Assembly: GCA_937873145.1 (NCBI GenBank)
Contig: CALMVK010000056.1
Location: forward strand, 4,723-45,256
Reading direction: 5' to 3'
Source of the DNA: an uncultured Granulicella sp.
Lineage (GTDB): Bacteria > Acidobacteriota > Terriglobia > Terriglobales > Acidobacteriaceae
Length of the DNA: 40,534 nucleotides
Made by a program: the position numbers and the translations under genes. Shown here piece after piece: positions 16,223 to 24,534 of this stretch. Under the pieces are notes generated by a model, which did no database searches, was not told the origin of the DNA, and saw only the letters and a program-made list of their open reading frames with translations. How positions within the stretch are numbered: the first letter of the stretch is position 1; each line of letters starts with the position of its first letter.

Positions 16223-16923
16223 GAAAGTGCTATGGGAACGGGGTTGCAGAGCGTGCTACGCTGGGCTGCATGAATGCTTGCTGATGATGGCACTCGTTTG
16301 GGGCGCTCCGGGCAGACGCAAAGTTTTACAGCGCAGAAGGTTCAGTTCAGCCAGTTGGGAACGTTCACCCAGTAGCAGCTTGAGGATTTCAAATGACGTG
16401 GGGCGCAACGATCGAGGGTAAGATCTCACCCGCGACGCAAGTTCGACACAAAGCTCCCGGATCTGGCGCACCTGCTGCCAGTCCAATACGACAATTTTGT
16501 CTGGCTGACACGGGACGAGCTAGAGGCGGCGATCCAAACTAAAATTCCGCTCAGTACCGTATTCACAAGGTGACTGCCAGGGACTCGATGCGGCGGCCAA
16601 AATATATAACGAGCTTGCTGAAGCAGAATACGACGTTGCAAGCGTTGGCAGGTACTCCGCGGGGTACAAGGCATCCGCAGACCCGAACGCACACACCGTC
16701 GATCTTGTAATCACGTCTGTGCGGGTAGCCTACAAGGACGCTGAGCCGCTTCCTCACAGGTGTAACTTAAGGTAAATCCCTGTCTAACGAACGACGCTCA
16801 GCCTAAAAAGTCAAAAAGAAAGATCACTAGCCTTCCAACCCGGCTAAAACTACCTAAGTCACTTAAGAATAAGCAGCAACAAAGCCTAACCACTACGACG
16901 GCATAGTGTAATCAAATTGAACT
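16223..16923. other. Gene-poor stretch between lacD and tRNA-Asn
   Basis: About 700 nt hold no convincing intact gene. Short open frames exist on both strands, including a 76-codon frame on the minus strand (16256-16486, TTG start) without a ribosome-binding site. The last 150 nt before the tRNA gene are AT-rich and unlike the surrounding coding DNA. The most protein-like parts are listed separately as a possible pseudogene. Confidence 0.5.
16442..16775 (+). pseudogene. Possible decayed coding sequence in two frames
   Basis: Two adjacent frames read like protein with normal codon choice for this genome. The first, 16442-16573, contains DLAHLLPVQYDNFVW and LTRDELEAAIQ before a TGA. The second, 16575-16775, contains AAKIYNELAEAEYDVAS and HTVDLVITSVRVAY before a TAA. 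They abut with a frame change and neither has a clear start, which suggests one broken gene. I do not recognise the family, and chance open frames cannot be excluded in DNA of this composition. Confidence 0.25.
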
Positions 16924-16998
<75 letters not shown>

Positions 16999-17038
16999 AC
17001 ACATTTCGATTGCCATGAAGGAGCTTTCAGGCAATTCA

Positions 17039-17067
17039 AGAATAACAAAAGCGCGAAACTTGGTCAA
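17039..17067 (-). promoter_or_regulatory. Promoter of tRNA-Asn
   Basis: On the minus strand TTGACC (17062-17067) and TATTCT (17039-17044) are separated by exactly 17 nt. The predicted start near 17032 leaves a leader of about 34 nt before the tRNA 5' end. The -35 matches consensus in five of six positions. Confidence 0.6.
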
Positions 17068-17127
17068 AGTACGTTAGGTGCCGGAGCTCAGTCACAGTAC
17101 AGTCTCCATGCTGATCTTAGAAAGAGA

Positions 17128-17892
17128 TCACGGATACAGCATCACCGCCAGGCTATACGCACTAAACGGTCCCTGCTTTTCAGCAACGCAGGCTCCGACT
17201 TCCGCCTGATGGTACTTCCCTGTCTGCAACCGCGTCGTCAACTCATCCGGAAGGACGCGAAGATCGGCAGTCGTATAGCGCATCACGAACCAAGGACGAT
17301 GCGTCCCCGCAAAACCACTTGCCAATGCACACGTCTGGCGGGAAACTTCGCTCCCGGCCGAGACGCGTAAACCCGGCCTGGACAGCATCTCCACTACCGT
17401 CGACTCCTGTTCTACTAAAGAACTCTGCGCAACGGTGCGAGCGAAATCTTCCACCGCATACAACTGCCCACGACTTACAACCACAGCGATACCCACCGCG
17501 TTCACCTGCGGATCAAGTAGGTTTGCTCGATGGCCTGCGGAGTTCATCCAGAGATCGTGAATCAGAGCGGCATTCGAAGCCTCCGCCACATTCTCTGTGA
17601 CAAGAGAAAAATGAGCGCCCGCTTCTCCAGCGCGTTCTGCCAAGCCGGTCTCACCCGGAAACTGGTGCGAGATCTCACGACGCCGTGCCATTTCAAACGC
17701 ATGTTTACTTGCCGCAAACAGTAAATGTTGCTCGTATTGAAGCGGCTCCAACCCACGTGCCGATCTCTCCTGGTTCGCCGCCGCAAAAAGATACTGTTCA
17801 GAGATATTTTGCGCTTGCAACAAAGAAGCAATCCCCAGCAAAAGGCTGAGCACAACAGCCCTAACGGCATACACAGAGTTTGGTCGAACCAT
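17128..17892 (-). CDS. Secreted CAP-domain (SCP/PR1-like) protein
   Basis: The 254-aa product begins with a signal peptide (basic start, hydrophobic residues about 10-26, ending LQAQ). A CAP domain follows, with the family pattern: an early helix (AANQERSARGLEPLQ), ISHQFPG, VTENVAEA and HDLWMNSAGHRANLLDP followed by VNAVGIAVV. The His and Glu residues of the CAP cavity are present. CAP proteins are secreted; bacterial members have no agreed function, with ligand-binding and protease roles proposed. The region after residue ~165 is unlike known domains and carries two Cys (QTCALAS, GACVAEK), possibly a disulfide. It lies downstream of the WecG-like gene on the same strand but is separated by a hairpin, so it may be transcribed on its own. 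Confidence 0.85.
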   Translation of the reverse strand: MVRPNSVYAVRAVVLSLLLGIASLLQAQNISEQYLFAAANQERSARGLEPLQYEQHLLFAASKHAFEMARRREISHQFPGETGLAERAGEAGAHFSLVTENVAEASNAALIHDLWMNSAGHRANLLDPQVNAVGIAVVVSRGQLYAVEDFARTVAQSSLVEQESTVVEMLSRPGLRVSAGSEVSRQTCALASGFAGTHRPWFVMRYTTADLRVLPDELTTRLQTGKYHQAEVGACVAEKQGPFSAYSLAVMLYP

Positions 17893-17912
17893 CGCTTCCC
17901 TCTCCCGCTCCT

Positions 17913-17936
17913 AACCCCGAGATGCGGCTCGGGGTT
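17913..17936 (-). terminator. Hairpin after the WecG-like gene
   Basis: The arms AACCCCGAG (17913-17921) and CTCGGGGTT (17928-17936) pair perfectly over nine bp around a six-nt loop. The hairpin lies between the stop of the WecG-like gene (17952) and the start of the CAP gene (17892). There is no T-run, so termination may be partial or may need Rho. Confidence 0.5.
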
Positions 17937-17951
17937 GCGGTCAAGATAAAA

Positions 17952-18728
17952 TCAAGTGTCGAGCGGAGGCAATTCGCTTCGATAGCGCACCATCATGCGC
18001 ACTAATTTGCGAGCATCCCAGTAGCGAGGACCATATCTTTTCGGATCAGAGCAGCAGCGGTAAAGCCAGCCGAGGTAAAGATAGTCTGCCCACTCAGGAA
18101 TGATGACCTGATCCCCGCTGATGAACGCAATGGCCGCACCGACACAATGGATGGCTGGTGAGTAGTCCAGTCGGCGTTTTAGCCACAATCCCAAACGCTC
18201 CTGCACACCGCCACCTAAGGTGATAATGACGTGTTTAGGACGTAGCCTGTTGAGTCGGTCAGCAAGCTCGGGATCTTCGATGCCAGCACCATAAAGCGGC
18301 GCCACATAGATGCATTCACTATGGACACGGATCGCCTGCTCTCGTAGCCAGGCAGTGTTCATGGCAACACTTTTTTCACTGGCCATCACCCAAAGAGTGT
18401 TGCCAGGGGTGCGAACATCCTCACGACCAAGCAAAGCACGAAGGTACTCTAAACCAGACAAACGCGTGATACGGTCGCTGGCCAACAGATTCCAAAGCAG
18501 CACCATTAAGCTGGAATCTGTGATGGCAAGATCCGCATGGATCAAAGAATCGCGATAACCGGGATTCTTGACCAGATCCTTGAGCGCCGGTGCCGCCGGG
18601 ACCACAAGCAACCCCCCGGAATGCATCCGGTCAATCGCTTCTTCGGCTGTACCAAAGAAAAAATCAATGCCCAGAATCTTCCGGACACTTGCCGAGGGGA
18701 TGGTGGACCCGTACGTCAAAGTAGCCAT
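17952..18728 (-). CDS. WecG/TagA/CpsF-family glycosyltransferase (divergent)
   Basis: These enzymes transfer a sugar from a nucleotide donor to a lipid-linked sugar at the membrane in cell-surface polysaccharide synthesis. The 258-aa product has the family layout: an N-terminal VRKILGIDFFFGTAEEAID, the central ADLAITDSSLMV where typical members have a DG, then VIITLGGGVQERLGLWLK in place of the GxPxQE motif, HCVGAAIAFISG and WLYRCCSDPKRYGPRYW. It is therefore a divergent member and donor preference cannot be read. Its ATG overlaps the stop of the epimerase gene by one base (TAATG), so the two are translated together, suggesting that the epimerase product supplies the sugar. Confidence 0.75.
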   Translation of the reverse strand: MATLTYGSTIPSASVRKILGIDFFFGTAEEAIDRMHSGGLLVVPAAPALKDLVKNPGYRDSLIHADLAITDSSLMVLLWNLLASDRITRLSGLEYLRALLGREDVRTPGNTLWVMASEKSVAMNTAWLREQAIRVHSECIYVAPLYGAGIEDPELADRLNRLRPKHVIITLGGGVQERLGLWLKRRLDYSPAIHCVGAAIAFISGDQVIIPEWADYLYLGWLYRCCSDPKRYGPRYWDARKLVRMMVRYRSELPPLDT

Positions 18729-19720
18729 TAGTGCCTTGTGGTTCCCGCCTGCATTTCGTCATAAATCCATGCGTACGTACGCGCAAGTCCATCCTTCAAA
18801 CGAATCGAGGGTTCCCACCCTAAATCGTCCAGGATCATCGTATTGTCGCTGTTACGCCCGTTTACGCCCTTCGGCGCACTCAGGTTGTAGTTCCGCTTTA
18901 GCCGGACGCCACCAATCTCTTCCGCAACATCCACAAGCTGATTAATAGTCACTAACTCATCAGATCCAAGATTGATGGGTTGGAGTATGTCGCTTTCTAA
19001 AATCAACTGCGAACCCTTGGTGCAATCATCGATGTACATGAAAGAACGAGTCTGCTTGCCGTCACCCCAAATCTCGATCTCATGCGTGCCATCCATCTTG
19101 GCTTGGATCACCTTACGGCACACCGCTGCCGGAGCTTTCTCCCGGCCGCCGGTCCAGGTTCCTAGAGGACCGTACACGTTGTGATAACGTGCTACCCGAG
19201 TTTGGATGCCGTAATCCTCCCGGAAGTGACGGCACATCCGCTCGGAGAACAGTTTCTCCCATCCATACCCATCCTCCGGCATCGCAGGATAGGCATCCGC
19301 TTCTTTGAGCGCCACCACATCCGGGCTGGTCTGTTTGTCCGCGTTATACACACAGGCCGAAGAAGAAAAGAAGAAACGTTCGACGCCTTTATCCCGCGCG
19401 GCCATGAGCATGTGAGTGTTTGTCAGCACCGAGAGCATACAAAGGGCTTTATTGTTCTCAATAAAGCCCATGCCTCCCATATCTGCGGCCAGTTGAAATA
19501 CGGCACTTACGCCATCCGCCGCCCGAAGACAGCAGGCTTTGTCCTTCAAGTCGAGCGAAAGGCTTTCAACACCTTCCGTCACCTGATACCACTCGTCCAC
19601 TGGCTTGATATCAACTGCACGAACCACCTCAACACCGCTCTCAATCAGGTGCTTGACCAGATGACCGCCGATAAATCCACCGGCACCACAAACAACAGCT
19701 TTCTCCCCTTTAAGACTCAT
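18728..19720 (-). CDS. GDP-mannose 3,5-epimerase-like NAD-dependent epimerase
   Basis: GDP-mannose 3,5-epimerase converts GDP-D-mannose to GDP-L-galactose and GDP-L-gulose using bound NAD. The 330-aa product has the Rossmann start VVCGAGGFIGGHLVKHL, then the features typical of this enzyme: AADMGGMGFIENN, SSSACVYNADKQ, YGWEKLFSERM (Tyr-xxx-Lys), ARYHNVYGPLGTW followed by GGREKAPAA, and EIWGDGKQTRSFMYIDDC. The substrate call rests on the close motif match; a related sugar epimerase/dehydratase is possible. I chose ATG 19720, with AGGAG nine nt upstream, over TTG 19726. It is the first gene of a pair with the WecG-like transferase. Confidence 0.82.
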   Translation of the reverse strand: MSLKGEKAVVCGAGGFIGGHLVKHLIESGVEVVRAVDIKPVDEWYQVTEGVESLSLDLKDKACCLRAADGVSAVFQLAADMGGMGFIENNKALCMLSVLTNTHMLMAARDKGVERFFFSSSACVYNADKQTSPDVVALKEADAYPAMPEDGYGWEKLFSERMCRHFREDYGIQTRVARYHNVYGPLGTWTGGREKAPAAVCRKVIQAKMDGTHEIEIWGDGKQTRSFMYIDDCTKGSQLILESDILQPINLGSDELVTINQLVDVAEEIGGVRLKRNYNLSAPKGVNGRNSDNTMILDDLGWEPSIRLKDGLARTYAWIYDEMQAGTTRH

Positions 19721-19910
19721 GAACAACGGCTCCTATGCTACAAGTTAGGTGTGAAATACCGGGATGGGTATTACATGCAGTCTCCCCACCCCGCTGGTCT
19801 ATGTCAAGGAAGCAGACTGCCTGTCTTGAAGTGCTTGGGCAGCGGCCATCCGCATTCTGTAACGCTGTACGATGAAGAAGTTAACTGTCAATGAAATCTG
19901 TTGAATACAC

Positions 19911-20831
19911 ATGAACGATCATCCCCAGCCTGCGAAAGCATCTCCGGTCTCTTCCTCTTTGCTTCTACGAAAACTTCGTCATCCCGGATGGATCCTCCGT
20001 TTCACTGGCCGGCAATCGCTTGCTGCTGCCGGTCTCTTTCTACTCACGCTCTTTTTTCTCGCCGCCGTGCTTGCACCGGAACTCGCACCCTTTGACCCTG
20101 CTCGGCTCAATCTGAACGCCCGTATGCTCCTCCCCGACTCAACTCATCTCTTTGGAACGGACGAACTCGGCCGAGACATCCTCTCCCGCGTTCTATTCGG
20201 CGCGCGTATCTCCCTGCTCGTTGCCGTCTCCGTTGTGTCCATCTCTCTCAGTGTCGGTCTCCTCGCAGGATGTCTCGCCGGCTTTTATGGTGGAGTTGCT
20301 GATACCGTCATCAACGTGTATCTCACCAACGCTTTTCTGGCTCTGCCCGGCATTCTGCTGGCCATCGCCTTCGTTGCCTTTCTCGGCCCCGGTCTCCTCA
20401 ATCTTGTCCTAGCCCTCTCTCTTTCTGGCTGGGTAGGGTACGCACGCCTGGTCCGCGCCCAGGTCCTCGCTGTGCGTGAACGCGAGTTCGTCGAGGCCGC
20501 GCGCGCGCTCGGCGCCTCCGACCTGCACCTCCTTACCCGGCATATTCTCCCGAACATCCTGCAACCACTCACCGTGCAGACCGCTGTGGGCATGGCCGGC
20601 GCTGTGCTTGCCGAAGCTACACTCAGCTTCCTGGGGCTTGGAGTGCCACCTCCCGCCGCCAGTTGGGGCTCCATGCTCAACGATGGCCGCTCCCACCTCT
20701 TCGACGCTCCGCACCTCGTCTTCTTTCCAGCAGTCGCCGTCATGCTCGCTGTTCTCTCCTTCAACTTCATCGGGGATGCCCTTCGCGACCAGCTTGACCC
20801 ACGTACCCGGCTCTCACCTGGGCTGGCATGA
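19911..20831 (+). CDS. ABC transporter permease, DppC/OppC type
   Basis: One of two membrane subunits of a dipeptide/oligopeptide/nickel-type importer. The 306-aa product has an N-terminal cytoplasmic part, a first membrane helix around residues 37-57, the DppC-type segment HLFGTDELGRDILSRVLFGA, four or five further helices, and the EAA loop that contacts the ATPase (EFVEAARALGASDLHLL near 187-203). It ends with FNFIGDALRDQLDPR, typical of DppC. Unusually the matching DppB-type gene is 1.2 kb away on the other strand, and no ATPase or substrate-binding protein is in the window. The start lacks a strong ribosome-binding site. Confidence 0.9.
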   Translation: MNDHPQPAKASPVSSSLLLRKLRHPGWILRFTGRQSLAAAGLFLLTLFFLAAVLAPELAPFDPARLNLNARMLLPDSTHLFGTDELGRDILSRVLFGARISLLVAVSVVSISLSVGLLAGCLAGFYGGVADTVINVYLTNAFLALPGILLAIAFVAFLGPGLLNLVLALSLSGWVGYARLVRAQVLAVREREFVEAARALGASDLHLLTRHILPNILQPLTVQTAVGMAGAVLAEATLSFLGLGVPPPAASWGSMLNDGRSHLFDAPHLVFFPAVAVMLAVLSFNFIGDALRDQLDPRTRLSPGLA

Positions 20832-20862
20832 AACAAAGCAAGTCCAGGTTGACTCTCATTCC

Positions 20863-21324
20863 ATGCTGATCGGCATCCTCTCCGATACTCACGGCCTGCT
20901 TCGTCCCGAGGCAGTAGCTGCCTTGGCTGGATCGGACCACATCCTGCACGCCGGCGACGTAGGCGACCCCACTATACTGGAGCACCTTCGCACCCTCGCT
21001 CCCCTTACTGCTATTCGCGGCAACATCGACACTCGTGGTTCCTGCGCAGCGCTGCCCGCGACCGACGCCATTGAACTCGACGGACACCTCTTCTATCTGG
21101 TTCATTCCCTCAAAGATCTCGAGATCGATCCACGGGCCGCTCAGGTCTCCGTGGTGGTCAGCGGCCACTCCCACAAAGCCTCGGTCGAGACCCGCGATGG
21201 GGTACTCCTGCTCAACCCAGGCAGTGCTGGGCCACGCCGCTTTCATCTGCCTGTAACGCTTGCGCTTCTCCACATCGACTCCGGCACGCTCCGGCCTGAG
21301 ATCCTGGATCTGCTGCCCAGGTAG
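20863..21324 (+). CDS. Small metallophosphoesterase, YfcE/MJ0936 type
   Basis: A 153-aa cytoplasmic calcineurin-like phosphodiesterase. The metal motifs are all present: LSDTHG at 6-11, LHAGDVGD near 30, RGNIDT near 57 and VSGHSHK near 106, with NPGSAGPRR near the end, as in YfcE. Homologues hydrolyse model phosphodiesters; the natural substrate is unknown. ATG 20863 begins just before the first conserved strand. It lies 31 nt after the DppC-type gene on the same strand, so the two are probably co-transcribed. Confidence 0.87.
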   Translation: MLIGILSDTHGLLRPEAVAALAGSDHILHAGDVGDPTILEHLRTLAPLTAIRGNIDTRGSCAALPATDAIELDGHLFYLVHSLKDLEIDPRAAQVSVVVSGHSHKASVETRDGVLLLNPGSAGPRRFHLPVTLALLHIDSGTLRPEILDLLPR

Positions 21325-21350
21325 GCAAAGGTCAGCGCCTTTCACTTGCG

Positions 21351-22040
21351 CTACTGTGTCCATTCCACACTCTCCAGAATGCCTTCCATCCGCTTGAACA
21401 CAGCCCCAAGCTGCGCCTCCGTCATGTCCTGCGCGCCGCTATCCTCTCCTCCGCAGAACGTATTTACCGTCAGGTCGAAACGTACACAGCTTCCCCGGCG
21501 CAAGGCTGTATACGTCACATCCCGGGCCTCGGTACAAATATGTCCATGTTCGTCTTTGCCGCGTGAAAATGACACATCTCCGACCACCGCCGGCTGCAAC
21601 GGCTTCTCCGGATGAAACGTCGTTTGCGCCGCGCAGGACGACAGCGAACTGTGTGGAGTCTGGCTTACATAAAATAACGCTCCGCTAAAGGTGGAGGCAG
21701 GGTAGGGATTGAAGGCCAGCGTAGCCACGGCCAACATCTCCGCATGATGTGGCGCCGTTCTGGCGTCCAGATGGAACGTGCTCACCTCGCCATCTTTCCT
21801 GGCCAGGTTCCATCCCGGCGGCAGATGGAACTGCAGGTGGCCGCGATCTTCCATCACCGTCTGCGCCGGTGGACTGACCGGATCCGGCACAGGTCCGCGC
21901 ACACCCGGCAGCGGAGGCACCGGACGTGGCAGCGGCACCGCTTTCCGAGGTTCACTCTCTTGGGCCGGTGCACGATCGTGCAGCAAAGCTAACGTCAGCC
22001 CTGCTACCGCCGCGATTCTGAGCTGTCGTCCCCAGATCAT
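21351..22040 (-). CDS. Secreted protein of unknown function with a Pro-rich linker
   Basis: The 229-aa product has a signal peptide (hydrophobic residues about 8-20, APAQES cleavage area), a Pro-rich linker (about residues 36-60), then a globular domain with HLQFHLPPGWNLARKD, MLAVATLAFNPYP and a C-terminal region with four Cys (SSCAAQ, HICTEA, GSCVRF, NTFCGGE), which could form two disulfides in the periplasm. I recognise no family. It follows the DppB-type permease gene by 24 nt on the same strand. It may be a periplasmic partner of the transporter or simply a neighbour. Confidence 0.7.
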   Translation of the reverse strand: MIWGRQLRIAAVAGLTLALLHDRAPAQESEPRKAVPLPRPVPPLPGVRGPVPDPVSPPAQTVMEDRGHLQFHLPPGWNLARKDGEVSTFHLDARTAPHHAEMLAVATLAFNPYPASTFSGALFYVSQTPHSSLSSCAAQTTFHPEKPLQPAVVGDVSFSRGKDEHGHICTEARDVTYTALRRGSCVRFDLTVNTFCGGEDSGAQDMTEAQLGAVFKRMEGILESVEWTQ

Positions 22041-22064
22041 CTCTACTTCTCTACTTTCACCCAG

Positions 22065-23024
22065 CTAGCTTCTCATCCGCGGATTGGCAAGGGAATACAA
22101 CAAATCGGTCATAAGATTCACCGCCACATACGTCAGCCCAATCGCCAAAATACATCCTTGCACCAGCGCATAATCCCGATTCGAGATCGCCGACAACGTA
22201 AGCCGCCCTAGCCCTGGCAGGCTAAAGATCGTCTCCGTGACGATCGCCCCGGCCAGCAAGCTGCCAAACTGCAGACCCACCACGGTCAGCACCGGTAAGA
22301 GCGCATTGCGCAAGGCATGCCGATAGAGCACAGTCGCCTCACTCAAGCCCTTCGCCCGCGCCGTCCGGATGTACTCCTGGCCAAGCTCCTCAAGCATCGC
22401 GGTCCGCACCATGCGCGTCAGAATCGCCGCCAAACCGCTCCCCAGCGTGACCGCGGGAAGCAACAGATGCGCGAAGAACCCCCAACCGCTGCCGGCGCCC
22501 GAGACCGGAAGCCATCCCAGCCGGATCGAAAACAGTAAAATCAGAATCGGCCCCAACGCAAAGTTCGGAAACGAAAGCCCGACTAACGAAACTACCCCGG
22601 CTACCCTGTCCTGCCAGCCGTTCCGGTGAGTTGCCGCCCAGACCCCCGCCGGCACTGCTGTCGCCAATCCCAACCCCAAAGCCGCCAGCGCCAAGGCCAG
22701 CGTATACGGATAGCGCTCGAGTACCAAGTGCGTCACCGAATCCCGCAAGCGCAGCGACTGGCCCAGATCCGCATGCAGCACGCCCGTCAAGTAGCGCCCG
22801 TACTGCGTCGTCAGCGGTGCGTCCAGGCCATACGCGTGGCGCAGTGCCGTTACATCGGAGGCCGTCGCGCCTTCCCCGAGCATCTGCACAATCGGGTCCC
22901 CCGGCACCAGGTGAATCAGCAGAAATACCACCGAGAGCACCAGCCATAGCACGGGGAGGGTCAGCAGCAGACGCCGGCTGCCGGTACGCACAAGAGCTCC
23001 GGCGGCGGCCCATCCGGAGCTCAC
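22065..23024 (-). CDS. ABC transporter permease, DppB/OppB type
   Basis: The second membrane subunit type of peptide/nickel importers. The 319-aa product has the first helix near residues 19-41, the periplasmic signature FLLIHLVPGDPIVQMLG, then HADLGQSLR, about five more helices and the EAA loop (EYIRTARAKGLSEATVLYR). The C-terminus YALVQGCILAIG followed by TDLLYSLANPRMR is typical of DppB. The GTG start overlaps the CorC-type gene's stop (GTGA, 23021-23024), so the two are coupled. The partner DppC-type gene is on the opposite strand further downstream, convergent to this one. Confidence 0.9.
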   Translation of the reverse strand: MSSGWAAAGALVRTGSRRLLLTLPVLWLVLSVVFLLIHLVPGDPIVQMLGEGATASDVTALRHAYGLDAPLTTQYGRYLTGVLHADLGQSLRLRDSVTHLVLERYPYTLALALAALGLGLATAVPAGVWAATHRNGWQDRVAGVVSLVGLSFPNFALGPILILLFSIRLGWLPVSGAGSGWGFFAHLLLPAVTLGSGLAAILTRMVRTAMLEELGQEYIRTARAKGLSEATVLYRHALRNALLPVLTVVGLQFGSLLAGAIVTETIFSLPGLGRLTLSAISNRDYALVQGCILAIGLTYVAVNLMTDLLYSLANPRMRS

Positions 23025-24436
23025 GCCGAAAGCTCCAACACCTTGTCCTGCATCTCTTTATCGCCTGCAACGACCGTACCTTCTTCAGAAGCAAGCGTCT
23101 CTACCCGCACACGGCTGATCCTTAGTCCGCTCCGCTCCGCAACCGCAAAGGACCGCCCTGCATGGACGACTTTTTCTCCCGGCTCCGGCAGGTGGCCCAG
23201 CTCTCCCAACAAGAATCCGGCCAGCGTCTCTACCCCCGGCTTCTTCGGAAACGGCCAGCCTAACTGGGTGCTCAAGTCCCGCAACGTTGTGCTGCCGTCG
23301 ATCGTCACCGTTCCCGAAGAGGACGGCAGCGCAGCCTGCGTACCCACGTCGAACTCGTCTTCCAGCTCCCCGACGATCTGCTCCAGCGCATCCTCCGCCG
23401 TCACCAGGCCCACCGTCGAACCGTACTCGTCCACCACGATCGCCATCTGCTGCCTCCGCTGCTGGAACTCCTGCAGCAGGTCTCCGGCAAGCTTGGTCTC
23501 CGGCACAAACATCACCTCGCGCATCACGTCGCGCAGCGTCAACCCGCTCTCACCCGTCGCTCCAAGCCCCAGCGTCGTCGCGCGAAAGTGCATTAGCCGC
23601 GACACGTCCTTGGAGTGCACCATCCCCAAGATGTGCTCCGTCCCCTGCTCCGGATCGTAGACCGGCACCCGGGTATGTTGCTCATCCACAATCCGCGCAC
23701 TCGCCCGCTCAACCCCTAAATTTGCCGGCAAAGCGAAGATCTTACCCCTGGGCGTCATAATCTCGCGCACCACCACGTGGCTCAACTCGATCGCCCCATG
23801 GATCAACTCTTCCTGAAAGCCTGCCAGCAAACCCATCTTCCGGGCCGTCGTAGCAATCAGCTTCAGCTCTTCGGGATTATGAACCGTACCTTCCCCTTGC
23901 AGCGGAGCTCGAAAAATCTTCAGCACCAGCGTCGCCGAACCGTTCATCAGCCGCACCGCAGGACGCGTCATGCGCATAAACACATCCATTGGCCCAGCCA
24001 CCGCGAGAGCAATCCTCTCTGTCCGCTGTAGTGCCAGTGACTTTGGCACCAGCTCTCCCAGCAGCACTTCAAAATAAGTGATAAACGCAAATGAAAGCGC
24101 TACCGCCAATCCATCGCTGTAAGCCGTAAAGTGCGGCGGTAGATGCACCAGGAAGTGGCTTGCAAGTTTTGTAATCACCTCCGCGAGAGCAGGCTCTCCC
24201 AAACCACCCAGAGCCAGTGCGGCCAGCGTGACGCCAAACTGTACCGCCGGAAGGAAATCGTCCAGAGACCGCTTCAACTGCAGAACGGTTTGCGCCCCAG
24301 GACGCCCATGCGCAATCAGCTGCAGCACGCGCGTCTCACGAATGCTTACCAGCGCAAACTCCGCAGCCACAAAAAAACTGTTCGCCAGGATGAAGAAGGC
24401 CACCATGACCGCACGGATCAACGTCCACTCCAACAT
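23021..24436 (-). CDS. CNNM/CorC-family membrane protein with CBS pair
   Basis: This family (HlyC/CorC, CNNM) is linked to magnesium and other divalent cation transport. The 471-aa product has an N-terminal DUF21 membrane domain of about four helices (residues 5-175, with NSFFVAAEFALVSIRETR and VLLGELVPKSLALQ), a CBS pair (VREIMTPRGKIFALP, HTRVPVYDPEQG, then MAIVVDEYGSTVGLVTAED) and a C-terminal transporter-associated domain (TLRDLSTQLGWPFP followed by ETLAGFLLGELGHLPEPGE). Length fits. It is the first gene of a unit with the DppB-type permease, an odd pairing with no known functional link. A hairpin separates it from trxA upstream. Confidence 0.92.
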   Translation of the reverse strand: MLEWTLIRAVMVAFFILANSFFVAAEFALVSIRETRVLQLIAHGRPGAQTVLQLKRSLDDFLPAVQFGVTLAALALGGLGEPALAEVITKLASHFLVHLPPHFTAYSDGLAVALSFAFITYFEVLLGELVPKSLALQRTERIALAVAGPMDVFMRMTRPAVRLMNGSATLVLKIFRAPLQGEGTVHNPEELKLIATTARKMGLLAGFQEELIHGAIELSHVVVREIMTPRGKIFALPANLGVERASARIVDEQHTRVPVYDPEQGTEHILGMVHSKDVSRLMHFRATTLGLGATGESGLTLRDVMREVMFVPETKLAGDLLQEFQQRRQQMAIVVDEYGSTVGLVTAEDALEQIVGELEDEFDVGTQAALPSSSGTVTIDGSTTLRDLSTQLGWPFPKKPGVETLAGFLLGELGHLPEPGEKVVHAGRSFAVAERSGLRISRVRVETLASEEGTVVAGDKEMQDKVLELSA

Positions 24437-24490
24437 AGATCCATGCTAGATCATTCTTCCCGGAAGCGTACGATGGTCGCCACCAAAGAG

Positions 24491-24518
24491 AAAAGCCTCC
24501 TGCAAGCAGGAGGCTTTT
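24491..24518 (-). terminator. Terminator of trxA
   Basis: The arms AAAAGCCTCCTG (24491-24502) and CAGGAGGCTTTT (24507-24518) are perfect 12-bp complements around a four-nt loop. It lies 17 nt after the trxA stop on the minus strand and ends in TTTT, a textbook intrinsic terminator that could work in both directions. Confidence 0.9.
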
Positions 24519-24534
24519 CTTCAAGTCAAACGAC

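Noticed and set aside
16256..16486. 76-codon minus-strand frame in the gene-poor stretch
   Set aside because: It starts with TTG without a ribosome-binding site, and a plus-strand frame covers part of the same DNA; neither is convincing enough to call a gene.
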